Assembly (NCBI RefSeq): GCF_964020115.1
Contig: NZ_OZ026542.1
Coordinates: forward strand, 1,054,001-1,118,000
DNA: 64,000 nucleotides
Source of the DNA: Candidatus Regiella endosymbiont of Tuberolachnus salignus
GTDB lineage: Bacteria > Pseudomonadota > Gammaproteobacteria > Enterobacterales > Enterobacteriaceae
Reading direction: 5' to 3'
The notes under the pieces were generated by a model. That model had not been told where the DNA came from, did not search any database, and saw only the letters and a program-made list of their open reading frames with translations. The position numbers and the translations under genes are program-made. Every line of letters begins with the position of its first letter. Position 1 is the first letter of the stretch. Shown piece by piece: positions 1-9,971 of the stretch.

Positions 1-1143
1 CCTTAATTGGTATTTTTTTAAACCTAACAGAATTTCTCCATCGCCTATAAATTCAAATACAGATTTTTTGCTACCAGTCGACTTAATCTCTGCTTTTAAT
101 TCTTGTAATTGAAGTTTTAATCCGCTAATTTCTAAAGGTAAGTTGTCTAAATCTGTATTTTCAATCAATTGAAAAAAGATATTTTTCATTTTTTTGTTAA
201 ATCGTTTTTCTCTCTTATCTGGTTGCAAAATATTTTCAAACAATGTCGTAAAGGATATACCTTCCGGTTGCTCTAATTGATTCCTTAATTGCAACCATTT
301 TATTTCATCTGTAGAGAATTTATCATTATATTCTGTTACATTTTTTAGCGTTACCACGCCCTCTGTATTTCTTTCATATTTAAAGTTGACCTTTGAGGTA
401 AATCCATCAGCCAGAGCTTCTTCTTTATTCAGTGCGCTAGTGATTACATGACCATAAAAAAAGCCCTCTATTAGGATCAAAGTTTTAAGATTTAAGTGAC
501 TACTGGCCTGTATATGTAAACTTGCTTTTCCTTCAACCTGAATCCCTCTTTTTGCCAGATCTTGTAAAGGTCGCATCAGGTTCGCTAAAAAACTATTATC
601 ATCCGTTGGGCGTTCCCCTGGCCAAACCAGTTCGCATCCTAATAATACCAGCCTGACTTGCTGCAAATTGCCCGTTTCACTGATTTTCTGGATAAAGGGT
701 TGTAGCCGCCGCTCCACCTCTTCTGCACCCAAATTTGCTATTACCTTTTTATAACCTGTTCCGTCTTTTTTTTGTACTTGACCACCATGCCCATGTAAAA
801 GAATTCGTTTTTTCTTGCCCATTTTAGATAATAAAATTTCTTTTTCTGATAAGTCCGTTATTTCTTCAAGTTCCCCCGGGGGATTATTATTCTTCCATTG
901 CCAAAATCGTGCATTATTAATACTGCCATCCCCTGTTGTTTGAATCAGGATGCTGTTATGAGGATGCCGGGCAAATTTTCTTTCTGCCGACTTTCTTATT
1001 ACCATATCGTCTTCAAGTTGGAAGACATAATTTTGATCATGATGATGGTCATGGTGTTGTCGATATTCTCTATTATCCTGAATTAATTCTCTTATTTTAT
1101 TTGAATCGGGTTGTTGCCAAGATTGTATTTCATCACTCATCAT
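1..1143 (-). CDS. C80-type cysteine peptidase-like protein, 3' end off the window
   Basis: The frame is open from an ATG-ATG pair at 1143 to the left edge, so about 381 residues are visible and the C-terminus is missing. AGGGAAG about 12 bases upstream can serve as ribosome binding site. Residues 114-121 read ILLHGHGG and residues 165-171 read RLVLLGC. The 51-residue gap between His119 and Cys170, with a helix-like segment NLGAEEVERRLQPF between them, matches the His/Cys arrangement of the C80 self-cleaving domains of MARTX and clostridial glucosylating toxins. In those toxins inositol hexakisphosphate triggers autoprocessing. Here the motif lies near the N-terminus of a protein without a signal peptide, so a stand-alone protease or effector is more likely than a classical MARTX. 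A His/Asp-rich patch (HHDHHHD) lies at residues 30-36. The family call is inferred from motif and spacing only. Confidence 0.6.
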   Translation of the reverse strand, partial: MMSDEIQSWQQPDSNKIRELIQDNREYRQHHDHHHDQNYVFQLEDDMVIRKSAERKFARHPHNSILIQTTGDGSINNARFWQWKNNNPPGELEEITDLSEKEILLSKMGKKKRILLHGHGGQVQKKDGTGYKKVIANLGAEEVERRLQPFIQKISETGNLQQVRLVLLGCELVWPGERPTDDNSFLANLMRPLQDLAKRGIQVEGKASLHIQASSHLNLKTLILIEGFFYGHVITSALNKEEALADGFTSKVNFKYERNTEGVVTLKNVTEYNDKFSTDEIKWLQLRNQLEQPEGISFTTLFENILQPDKREKRFNKKMKNIFFQLIENTDLDNLPLEISGLKLQLQELKAEIKSTGSKKSVFEFIGDGEILLGLKKYQLR

Positions 1144-1218
1144 TATATTTACTTCCCTGTAGATAATAAAAATATATTTAAAAACTGGCGTTTTATTTTG
1201 AACCATTGTAAATAATAT

Positions 1219-1281
1219 TCAGTTTCTAATCAGTTTTTAATCAGCTTTTAATCAGTTTTTAAATAACTTTTCAGTTTTTAC
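1219..1281. repeat. Short degenerate tandem repeat, about 11-bp unit
   Basis: Four to five imperfect copies of a unit close to AATCAGTTTTT follow one another upstream of the C80-like gene. The array is AT-rich and may simply be slippage-prone DNA in that gene's 5' region. No spacer structure is present, so it is not a CRISPR. Confidence 0.5.
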
Positions 1282-1370
1282 CGAAGATTTAGGCGGTGAA
1301 TTCCACCGTATCAGCCTGTGGAGAGATGAGCGCTGGCTTGAGTCGTAAGACTAAGAGCCTATTGATATTT

Positions 1371-1721
1371 TTACTGGAGGGTAGCCATTGCGTTAGCGAT
1401 GCTTGAGCTAACGACACCATTGCCTAGCTTGATATACTGAGCAACCATCTCTATTGTTTCAATGTTCTTATTAAATTCACCCAGTGATATCGGTTGCTTT
1501 AAGGATGCAGGCTTATCGTTAACGATCAATTGGATACCGATTCCCTTAGCAACCCCATCTTTACCTGCGTTTTCTAAATTTATAATCCCCTCGTTTATAT
1601 TTATAGGATAAGCCGAGAAATGAGTATCTACTGAAAGAAGCGATTGTTGGCTGGTCTTAAATTCCGTTGAACATAAATGGAACTCAGCTAAAAGAAAAAA
1701 AACAGTTGTGACATCAATACT
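1371..1721 (-). pseudogene. Fimbrial subunit or adhesin remnant (C-terminal part)
   Basis: A minus-strand frame of 117 codons is open between an upstream TAA and a stop at 1371 but has no credible start. Its second half contains the features KGIGIQLIVNDKPASL, LGEF and VVAQYIKLG-like segments. These resemble the C-terminal pilin fold of type 1 fimbrial proteins, where a 'GIGIQL' strand and a late 'Y.A.Y' type strand complete the domain. It ends in MATLQ. The 5' half with the signal peptide and donor strand is gone, so I read it as a decayed gene. Family assignment is by strand pattern only. Confidence 0.5.
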
Positions 1722-1724
1722 TTA

Positions 1725-1755
1725 TTTACAGAACAGATGTAATCATTATTATACT
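1725..1755 (+). promoter_or_regulatory. Candidate sigma-70 promoter for the exported NTF2-like protein
   Basis: TTTACA at 1725-1730 is followed by overlapping -10 candidates TATTAT (1747-1752, 16-bp spacer) and TATACT (1750-1755, 19-bp spacer), about 70 bases before the start at 1826. It was spotted by eye only. Confidence 0.35.
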
Positions 1756-1825
1756 TCGTGGCTATGTTAATCCAGTGGTAAATTATTATACAAATTAAGA
1801 ACCAATTACTCATATGGAACCCATT

Positions 1826-2287
1826 ATGAAATTAAAAAAAATGTCTTACCTTGCCATCGTACTTTTCGCTCTCACCAATACTGCATTTGCAACGACGTCT
1901 GAGGAACTTGCTCAACAACGTCAACAAGTCGTTAAAAAATACGTTAATGATTTGGGAGCAGCAAAGTATCAGGAAATCAATAGTCTTTTTACTAAAGAGT
2001 CTGTCGTCTTCTCAACAAGTAAAGGTAAGTTCAACGCTCAAGAATTCTTTGAGGGTTTTTTACCAAAGGTTCGTTCTGCTAGTACTGAACTTAAGCAATA
2101 TTTCATTAACACAGAGGATCCTGATCGTGTTGCCGCCAGATTTTATTTAGCCCTTACCTTGAAAGACGGTGATGGTAAAAAACATGAAGGTGACTATATG
2201 GATGAATTTGTATTTGAGAAAAATTCGGATAAATTATTAGCAGTTTATATGTTTGAAAATCTTAAAACAGATAATCAGCTCAAATGA
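1826..2287 (+). CDS. Small exported protein with SnoaL/NTF2-like domain
   Basis: The ATG at 1826 gives 153 residues. An upstream in-frame ATG at 1814 would add only four. Residues 1-23 form a Sec signal peptide (MKLKKM followed by a hydrophobic stretch) with a predicted cut after AFA, so the product should be periplasmic or secreted. The mature part, starting TTSEELAQQ, has a short helical start, an INSLFTKESVVF-type loop and alternating strands ending in DEFVFEKNSDKLLAVYMFE, the usual look of an NTF2/SnoaL-like cone fold. These domains bind small ligands or are scaffold proteins, and no catalytic residue can be named here. It stands alone, with its own promoter candidate and a strong hairpin downstream. 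Confidence 0.6.
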   Translation: MKLKKMSYLAIVLFALTNTAFATTSEELAQQRQQVVKKYVNDLGAAKYQEINSLFTKESVVFSTSKGKFNAQEFFEGFLPKVRSASTELKQYFINTEDPDRVAARFYLALTLKDGDGKKHEGDYMDEFVFEKNSDKLLAVYMFENLKTDNQLK

Positions 2288-2374
2288 TAAAAAGGTAGTC
2301 CTTATAAAATTTTTAATATTGATATGTTTATTCTGACTGTTATTCGAGCCATTGTACGTTAATATTGCCGTTGT

Positions 2375-2405
2375 TTGCCTAATAAAATTCTTTTTTATTA
2401 GGCAA
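2375..2405. terminator. Hairpin with 13-bp perfect stem, likely terminator
   Basis: TTGCCTAATAAAA and its exact reverse complement flank a 5-base loop. The T-run lies inside the stem, so it could end transcription from the plus-strand gene ending at 2287. Confidence 0.6.
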
Positions 2406-2411
2406 CACAAA

Positions 2412-2532
2412 TATACCCTTCGCCTTTGAAGTTGCCTTCGGCTGCCAGAGTGTGAGACCGATGAGCGTAGACATACCATGAGGGCAAGGACTCGCAGCCA
2501 ACAACGCGGCGGCTTCAAAGGCGAAGAGTATA
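2412..2532 (+). repeat. MITE-like palindromic repeat, copy 1 (subfamily A)
   Basis: The ends are inverted repeats of TATACCCTTCGCCTTTGAAG, and the body carries GTGAGACCGATGAGCGTAGAC and CAGCCAACAACGCGGCGGC segments. No coding capacity. At least nine related copies occur in this window. Confidence 0.85.
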
Positions 2533-2693
2533 TAAGGTTTATTCTCTAAATCATTACCACTAATCAACCAGGCTTAAATTAGCTACATTAAAATCATCAC
2601 TCTCTTCGTAACATACAAATTAAAAACTGAATTAAATTTTTTTTGGAGAGAGGCTAAATTGATTATAAAAACCCACAATAATATATTGATATA

Positions 2694-2721
2694 AAATAAT
2701 ATTTATTAATAAATATTATTT
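2694..2721. promoter_or_regulatory. 28-bp perfect AT palindrome upstream of the metalloprotease gene
   Basis: Fourteen bases (AAATAATATTTATT) are followed immediately by their exact reverse complement. The site is 127 bases before the start at 2848. It could be an operator, a cruciform or chance in very AT-rich DNA. Apart from this and the MITE, I see nothing else in the 2288-2847 gap. Confidence 0.4.
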
Positions 2722-2847
2722 AAATTATATGGTACCTGCTATAGGTAAATCTTCTGTAAATTTGGCAAGGTCTGTGAAATATGTGCCGTCACGTAATAAA
2801 AATAGGTCACATAGCAGGAGCTGTGTCATAAAAGGAGTGTCATCATC

Positions 2848-4179
2848 ATGGATAGAATTCATTCAATGAATAACAGGATATACGATGTAGGTTTAACAAC
2901 GTCTACAGAGCAAAAACAGGCAATACCGCAGTCTGTTGTTGATGAAGAGCTAGCAACACAACTCATACATTACCTGATAGAAGCACAAATCATCTCTGGA
3001 TTACAGCCAGATAAACCAGTGGATAAAGAAAAAGAACTGACCTTTCGCTATCTCACACCCCGTTATCATGATGTTGTCATACGGCAAAACAAAAAGCCGT
3101 CGGTATCGGGTTTGACCACCTTTACCGCACTACAACGAGAGATAACCCAGTCTGTTCTTGATGAAATTGCAGAGAAAACCGGTCTGGAGTTCCGCCTGGC
3201 TGAGGGTGATGAAACCACTGATCTGGTCTTTGGTAATTTTCATTCTCCAAAAGATAGCCTTGTCGGTTTTGTTAATTTCAATGCTCCAACGAGTAGCCTT
3301 GTTGATTCCACCACCACTGTCCCTTCTAAACGCGACGAAATCTGGGTGAATACCAAGCTGAAGGCACGCCGAAATCCAGAGCGTTTTAAAGCTACTCTTG
3401 TTCATGAAATCGGGCATGCGCTTGGGCTGGATCACAGCTTTAACTTGGAAGAGCCTGGCACGATAATGTCGTATAGCTGGCGTTCGACGGGATTACAGGT
3501 TGCTGATTTTTTTGCTTTATGGACCCTGCATGGGCGTGACAGTCATCCGCAATCAGAGGAACGAATAAAAGCAGGGGAACAGGCCAGAGCGCAGATGTGG
3601 CTAAGGATAAAAAAAGACATGCAGCCAAAAAACTACTGGAAAAAATTCCTCCTGCGTGCGGGTGATCGCTGGTGTGCTTTCGTTTCTGTTGATAAAACAC
3701 ACAGTATGCTACGTGTTGACGTATTCAAAAAAGGAGCACAGGCAGATGGTTATTTCAGGGATAAAACCTATGCGGAGATCAGGATCAGAAATCATACAGG
3801 CAAGGTTATTTTTGAAAAAGAAATAAAAGGCACAGGTATGCCGTCTTCACGTGAAGAAATCCCATTTACTGAGGGCTATCAACTGGAAATTTATCATGCT
3901 GAGGCAGAAACTAGTCTATTTTCAAACCCGAACATTCAGGGTGAGCCAGTGCCCGATGCCAAAACAAACCGTTTCATCATGACAAAAACCGGGCTGAAAA
4001 GGCTAATACCGGCTCATCAGATGACCCTGCTGGACAGAAATAATTATGCATTTGCTTCTCTTTCTGTGGATAGCGTCGCCGGACAGCTGGAGATTGATAT
4101 CAGTAGACCCCCGGCTGATGAGGATGCTCAGGACTCCGTTTACGCAAGCATTGTCAGCGCTAATGATAAAAGACCGTAA
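2848..4179 (+). CDS. Metzincin (serralysin/matrixin-like) metalloprotease with mucin-binding-like repeats, 3' truncated by IS
   Basis: The zinc motif HEIGHALGLDH lies at residues 186-196 (His186, His190 and His196 as ligands, Glu187 as base), followed by a Met-turn TIMSYSW at 205-211. This is diagnostic of metzincins. The TFTALQ segment and VFGNF strand before it recall M10 serralysins. Residues about 268-375 resemble the carbohydrate/mucin-binding module found in enhancin-like peptidases (EGYQLEIYHAE, then a NRFIMTKTGLKR-like end). A second copy starts near residue 400 (NNYAFASLSVD) and stops after some 40 residues, where IS21 copy 1 enters at 4152. The last eight residues (SANDKRP and the preceding V) are IS-encoded. 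There is no N-terminal signal. The substrate may be host glycoproteins such as gut mucin, which is an inference. Confidence 0.7.
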   Translation: MDRIHSMNNRIYDVGLTTSTEQKQAIPQSVVDEELATQLIHYLIEAQIISGLQPDKPVDKEKELTFRYLTPRYHDVVIRQNKKPSVSGLTTFTALQREITQSVLDEIAEKTGLEFRLAEGDETTDLVFGNFHSPKDSLVGFVNFNAPTSSLVDSTTTVPSKRDEIWVNTKLKARRNPERFKATLVHEIGHALGLDHSFNLEEPGTIMSYSWRSTGLQVADFFALWTLHGRDSHPQSEERIKAGEQARAQMWLRIKKDMQPKNYWKKFLLRAGDRWCAFVSVDKTHSMLRVDVFKKGAQADGYFRDKTYAEIRIRNHTGKVIFEKEIKGTGMPSSREEIPFTEGYQLEIYHAEAETSLFSNPNIQGEPVPDAKTNRFIMTKTGLKRLIPAHQMTLLDRNNYAFASLSVDSVAGQLEIDISRPPADEDAQDSVYASIVSANDKRP

Positions 4180-4239
4180 ATTGCTAATTTAATTTGTCCA
4201 CTCAAGCCAGAATGCAGTTTCCTTTGTGGTGACAAAGCC

Positions 4240-6227
<1,988 letters not shown>

Positions 6228-6330
6228 CAAAAACTGGACATTTTAAAGTAGCAAAAAGTGGTCAATCTAAAGTAGCGTTGACAGTAGGTTCGAGCCAGCA
6301 TCGTATTACTATCACCAGAGGAAAATAATA

Positions 6331-6822
6331 ATGAAAAAAAAGGTGATCGGGGCGCTACTCGCGCTGAGTTTACAGGGCCTCACCGGTTGCACATCAACCG
6401 GAGGCTATGGTAATTACGCCACAGCCCCTCTTCATTTTAATCAAAAAATGGCGCAAGACACGGCAGCTCAGCTGGTCACTTTATATTTGCCGGCGAAAAC
6501 ACATTTGAGCCTGAAACAACGCATACCGCCGAGGGATACTTACGGCACCGCATTGGTTGAAGCCTTGCGCGCCAATGGTTATTCGGTACTGGAATATACT
6601 CCGCAAAAACGCGCTACGCGCTCCCAATCTACGCGCTTCCAACCCTCCGCGATTAAAGCGCCGGTGCCAACGATTGATCTGCGCTACATTGTTGATGCGC
6701 CCAAATCGACAAATTTTTATCGGGTCACGGTTCAAGTGGGGACAGGATCCATTAGTCGTGTTTTTACCTTAGCGCCTGAAGGTAAGCTCTATCCAGCAAG
6801 CGCTTGGATCCGCAGGGAATAA
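6331..6822 (+). CDS. trbH: TrbH-like lipoprotein of the type IV secretion/conjugation apparatus
   Basis: 163 residues. A lipoprotein signal (LQGLTGC lipobox, Cys20) marks it for the inner face of the outer membrane. Position directly before trbI, with a five-base gap, and after trbG in the reconstructed operon, fits TrbH. TrbH is thought to help TrbG (VirB9-like) form the outer-membrane core. AGAGGAAA lies 8 bases before the ATG. The normal upstream neighbour trbG is now at 50.7 kb, and IS21 copy 1 ends 47 bases upstream. Confidence 0.75.
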   Translation: MKKKVIGALLALSLQGLTGCTSTGGYGNYATAPLHFNQKMAQDTAAQLVTLYLPAKTHLSLKQRIPPRDTYGTALVEALRANGYSVLEYTPQKRATRSQSTRFQPSAIKAPVPTIDLRYIVDAPKSTNFYRVTVQVGTGSISRVFTLAPEGKLYPASAWIRRE

Positions 6823-6827
6823 CCACA

Positions 6828-8267
6828 ATGGCAGATGACAATCCACCCTCTCTTGATAATGAAGCTAAAGATATACCCACAGCCCTTGAAGTTGCCGCTA
6901 GGCGGCCAGGGGGTGAGACCGATGAGCGTAGACAACTACGTGATTCCGCGAACACGCGCAGCCAACAACGCGGCGGCTTCAAAGACGAAGGGTATAAGCC
7001 TAAAAGTGGTATCCGGCGTGTAAATAATCTGCCGCTGATCATTGCCAGCATTATCGTCGGCATTTTTATATTGTTGATCGCCATGGTGGCGGCTAAACGT
7101 GCTAATAATAGTCAGGTAGAACAAGACGTATCAGAGACGTCCAATACAAATACCGACACCACCAGCATGGCGATGAATATCGTCGCCGGTCGTTGCACGG
7201 GGTTGATCCCGGAAGCAGTGCCCGCGGCGCCTGCCGAGCCCTTGCCCGAATTGCCTGATCTCAATGAATTAACAGCCTTGATGAATAGTATGCCAGCTCC
7301 GCCGGCTACGCTTCCTGATCCTTCAGTGTCTCAACCACCGCCTTCTGCCCCTGAAGTGGTTGATCCCGCTGTACAAGAAATACGCACAGCAAAAATTCAA
7401 CGCTTTCAAGAAGCCGTGCGGGCAAAAACGGCGATATCCTTTTCAAATCAGCTGAGTTCAGCACCGACAAATGATAGTCAAAGCACCCGTCCCCAGGATT
7501 TGGATTATCAAAAGCAGATGGAGGCAATCCAAGCAAACCTAAAAAATTCACAGAATAGTCTACGTTCATCTGCTGCTTCCGCTTCAAATGATCGCAATAA
7601 CATCAAACAATTCGGTCAACAGGGTGAAGGTGATCGTTGGCAGCTTAAAGAGCAGGTGCAGGCACCGCGTTCCTCATTTGAAATCCGTGCCGGCGGTGTG
7701 ATCCCTGGCGTGATGATCAGTGGAATCAATTCCGATTTGCCGGGACAAATTATGGGGCAGGTATCACAGGATGTTTATGACACCGCCACCGGCAAATATT
7801 TGCTTATTCCACAGGGTACCCGGCTGATTGGTGCCTATACCAATGATGTCGCTTATGGACAATCGGCGGTGATGATTGCCTGGCAGCGTTTAATTTTTCC
7901 TGACGGTAAAGCATTGGACATTGATGCGATGCCGGGTGCCGACAACGCGGGCTATTCAGGATTTCGTGATCAGGTGAATAATCATTATTTTCGTATTTTT
8001 TCCTCAGCGTTGTTAATGTCGGTAGTGACCGCCGGTATATCCTATAGCCAGGATAAAAATGAGAAGGGGAATGATGGCAATAATCGCAGTATGAATAGCC
8101 AAATGAGTCAGGCGCTCGGTCAACAGTTTGGTCAAGTGATCACCAAAATGATTGAAAAAAACCTTGATATTGCGCCGACATTAGAAATTCGCCCCGGCTA
8201 TCGTTTTAACATCATGATCATAAAAGATATTAATTTCACTAAAGCCTATCAGTCGTTCGATTACTAA
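6828..8267 (+). CDS. trbI: TrbI/VirB10-like core channel protein with MITE-encoded insert
   Basis: 479 residues from the ATG at 6828 (AGGGA 9 bases upstream). An earlier in-frame start at 6804 lies inside trbH. A cytoplasmic N-tail is followed by one membrane helix at about 70-88 (LPLIIASIIVGIFILLIAMV), a Pro-rich periplasmic linker, and the VirB10 beta-barrel domain from about 290 (GVIPGVMISGINSDLPGQ, IPQGTRLIGAY, then GYRFNIMI at the end). VirB10 proteins span both membranes and gate the outer pore. Residues about 15-56 are the translation of a MITE-like repeat read without a stop. It adds a basic segment (RRPGGETDERRQ, RSQQRGG) just before the membrane helix. Whether this still assembles is unknown. 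Confidence 0.85.
   Translation: MADDNPPSLDNEAKDIPTALEVAARRPGGETDERRQLRDSANTRSQQRGGFKDEGYKPKSGIRRVNNLPLIIASIIVGIFILLIAMVAAKRANNSQVEQDVSETSNTNTDTTSMAMNIVAGRCTGLIPEAVPAAPAEPLPELPDLNELTALMNSMPAPPATLPDPSVSQPPPSAPEVVDPAVQEIRTAKIQRFQEAVRAKTAISFSNQLSSAPTNDSQSTRPQDLDYQKQMEAIQANLKNSQNSLRSSAASASNDRNNIKQFGQQGEGDRWQLKEQVQAPRSSFEIRAGGVIPGVMISGINSDLPGQIMGQVSQDVYDTATGKYLLIPQGTRLIGAYTNDVAYGQSAVMIAWQRLIFPDGKALDIDAMPGADNAGYSGFRDQVNNHYFRIFSSALLMSVVTAGISYSQDKNEKGNDGNNRSMNSQMSQALGQQFGQVITKMIEKNLDIAPTLEIRPGYRFNIMIIKDINFTKAYQSFDY
6872..6996 (+). repeat. MITE-like repeat copy 2, in frame inside trbI
   Basis: Subfamily A copy running from TATACCC to GGGTATA. It lies fully inside the trbI reading frame and keeps it open. 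Confidence 0.85.
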
Positions 8268-8608
8268 CGTCAAAGAGAAATTAAGATGAAAAAAAAGATA
8301 AAGAAAATTTCAGTGGTTAAAGCCACGGTGTTGGCGATAATGTTGAGTGGCGTCATGTCGCAGCAAGCACTTTCAGGGATACCAACAGTAGATATTGGGA
8401 CTATTGGTCAAACAACCATCAGTGCTACGCAACAAGTTCTGGCGGTAAAAAAACAAGTTGAACAATACAAAAAACAGGTAGAGCAATACACAACACAGGT
8501 AGAACAATACAAAATCATGTATGACAATGCATTAAAATTAGATAATTTCACTTGGGATAAAGCACAGAGCACTATGCAGTCATTAATGCAAGCGCAAAAT
8601 ACTTTATA

Positions 8609-9468
8609 TAGTGTCGTCATGAGATCTTGAGCCATAGAGCAAGGCATCGTATTTGTACAGCAGCGAGAAAAGAGGAGGTATTTTTTGCATAACGAGTAGC
8701 AATACCTCGCCAGCGCTTTAGGTGCAGAAAAGCATTTTCCACGAGATGTCGATGCTTGTAGAGCGCTTTATCGTACTCACGTTGAATTTTACGATTCTTT
8801 TTAGGTGGTATTACGATTTGCATGCCGGCTTCTTCTGCTTTTTTAATGATGTTATCACTGTCATAGCCCTTGTCAGCCAACAGATATTCTGCTGCAATAC
8901 CTTTGGTTAAATTCGTTGCTTGCTGACAATCTGCTGTGGTACCTGATGTAATAAAAATTCTGACCGGCATACCATGCGCATCCACGGCCAGATGTATCTT
9001 ACTGTTGAGCCCCCTTTTGTGCGCTCCATATCCTGATTACCGCCTTTTGCGCCTGCTGCATGAGGGTGAACTTTGCTATGAGTGGCATCAATCATCAGCC
9101 ATTCAAAATCTGGCTCCACAATCAGCGCTTCGAGCAGAGACTCCCATAGCCCCTTGTCACGCCAGCGGCAAAACCGGCGATGAGTATTTTTCCAACCGCC
9201 ATAATCAGGCGGTAAATCACGCCAGGGAGCGCCGGTTCTCAATATCCAGAAAACAGCATTAATAAACTGCCTGTTATCTCTGGCTATGCCACCCCAAGTG
9301 CCTTTTCTCCCCGGGAGATGAGCTTCCAATAGGCTCCAAACATGATCGGATATATCGTGGCGGCGATGGGCTAAATTCATTCCCGAATCATCTTTCATTA
9401 TTGAATCATCTCAACAGTTGTCGTTATTTGTTACATGATAATATATTTTTTATTACGTGACGACACTA
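8609..9468 (-). mobile_element. IS5-family (IS427-type) insertion sequence, about 860 bp
   Basis: The termini are inverted repeats TAGTGTCGTCA. One transposase in two overlapping frames fills the element. It sits inside trbJ. A short TTA or CTTA-like duplication may flank it, but the exact length is ambiguous. Confidence 0.85.
8617..9398 (-). CDS. IS5-family transposase, two frames joined by a -1 shift at A4G5
   Basis: The upstream frame (9398-8907) encodes the N-terminal part with ISDHVWSLLE and AFWILRTGAPWRDLP and the first catalytic Asp (LMIDATHSKVH). The downstream frame (to 8617) gives VDAHGMPVRIF, the second Asp (LLADKGYDSD) and the Glu helix (HLVENAFLHLKRW). They meet near 9010-9020 at AAAAGGGGGC, where re-reading one base continues as KGGLNSKIHLAVDAHG. 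Several IS5 groups use such programmed frameshifting, so this is probably a working gene and not a decayed one. A single lost G would look the same. Confidence 0.8.
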
Positions 9469-9971
9469 CTTAGCACAATATAAAACTCAACTCGGCAGTC
9501 TTGAAAAATACTTAGCGCGTTATCAAAATCTGGCGAGTTATCTCAAATCACCCTGCTTTACGAGCGCAGGATGCAGTGCATCGGAACGTCAAAAAATACT
9601 TGATGCACAAGCTGAAGCGTCACAAGCGCAAAAATTGGTCAACGATGATGTGTTAAAAGGCATCGATCAGCAACAAAAATCTCTATCAACAGAGGCGACG
9701 CGATTAACAGAATTGCAAACCCAAGCACAAGGTGCTAAAGGCCAAATGCAAGCCATTCAAGCCACTAACCAACTTGCCAGTGCCCAGGTAAATCAAATGC
9801 AGCAAATTCGTGCTTTACTGATGGCACAACAGACCGCTGAAGCAACTCGCAACCAAGTGATTGCCGATCGCGAAGCACAGGCAATGGCCGCATCACAGCA
9901 GTTACGTAATAGCGCTAATATTAAGGTTGATAATAAACCCGCTAAAACATTATCTTGGTAGAGCCATCATC

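Larger units (their letters stand above)
8286..9961 (+). pseudogene. trbJ: trbJ (VirB5-like), interrupted by an IS5-type element
   Basis: The first part (8286-8608) encodes a signal peptide followed by GIPTVDIGTIGQ and a coiled coil with three imperfect repeats of KKQVEQY-type heptads. The second part (about 9471-9961) continues in the same direction with KTQLGSLEKYLARY, a CFTSAGC loop and a long Gln/Ala-rich helix. Removing the insert between ACTTTA and GCACAA restores an uninterrupted frame QNTLAQYKTQL. TrbJ/VirB5 proteins are periplasmic, pilus-tip-associated subunits. With the element in place the upper part ends at a stop shortly inside the insert. The piece starting at 9635 might be translated on its own but lacks a signal peptide. 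Confidence 0.85.

Noticed and set aside
1219-1281. Short regular repeats as a possible CRISPR
   Set aside because: Units of about 11 bases follow each other without spacers, and no cas gene is in the window.
2412-2532. Reading the palindromic repeats as small non-coding RNA genes
   Set aside because: Copies differ in orientation and flanks, lack promoters and terminators of their own, and one is inside a coding frame. A mobile repeat explains them better.
3440-3700. Minus-strand frame with hydrophobic segment inside the metalloprotease gene
   Set aside because: It is a shadow of the strongly supported plus-strand zincin domain.
8617-9398. Calling the IS5 transposase a pseudogene because of the frame change
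   Set aside because: The change falls on an A4G5 run at the usual place of programmed frameshifting in this IS group, and both parts are otherwise intact.
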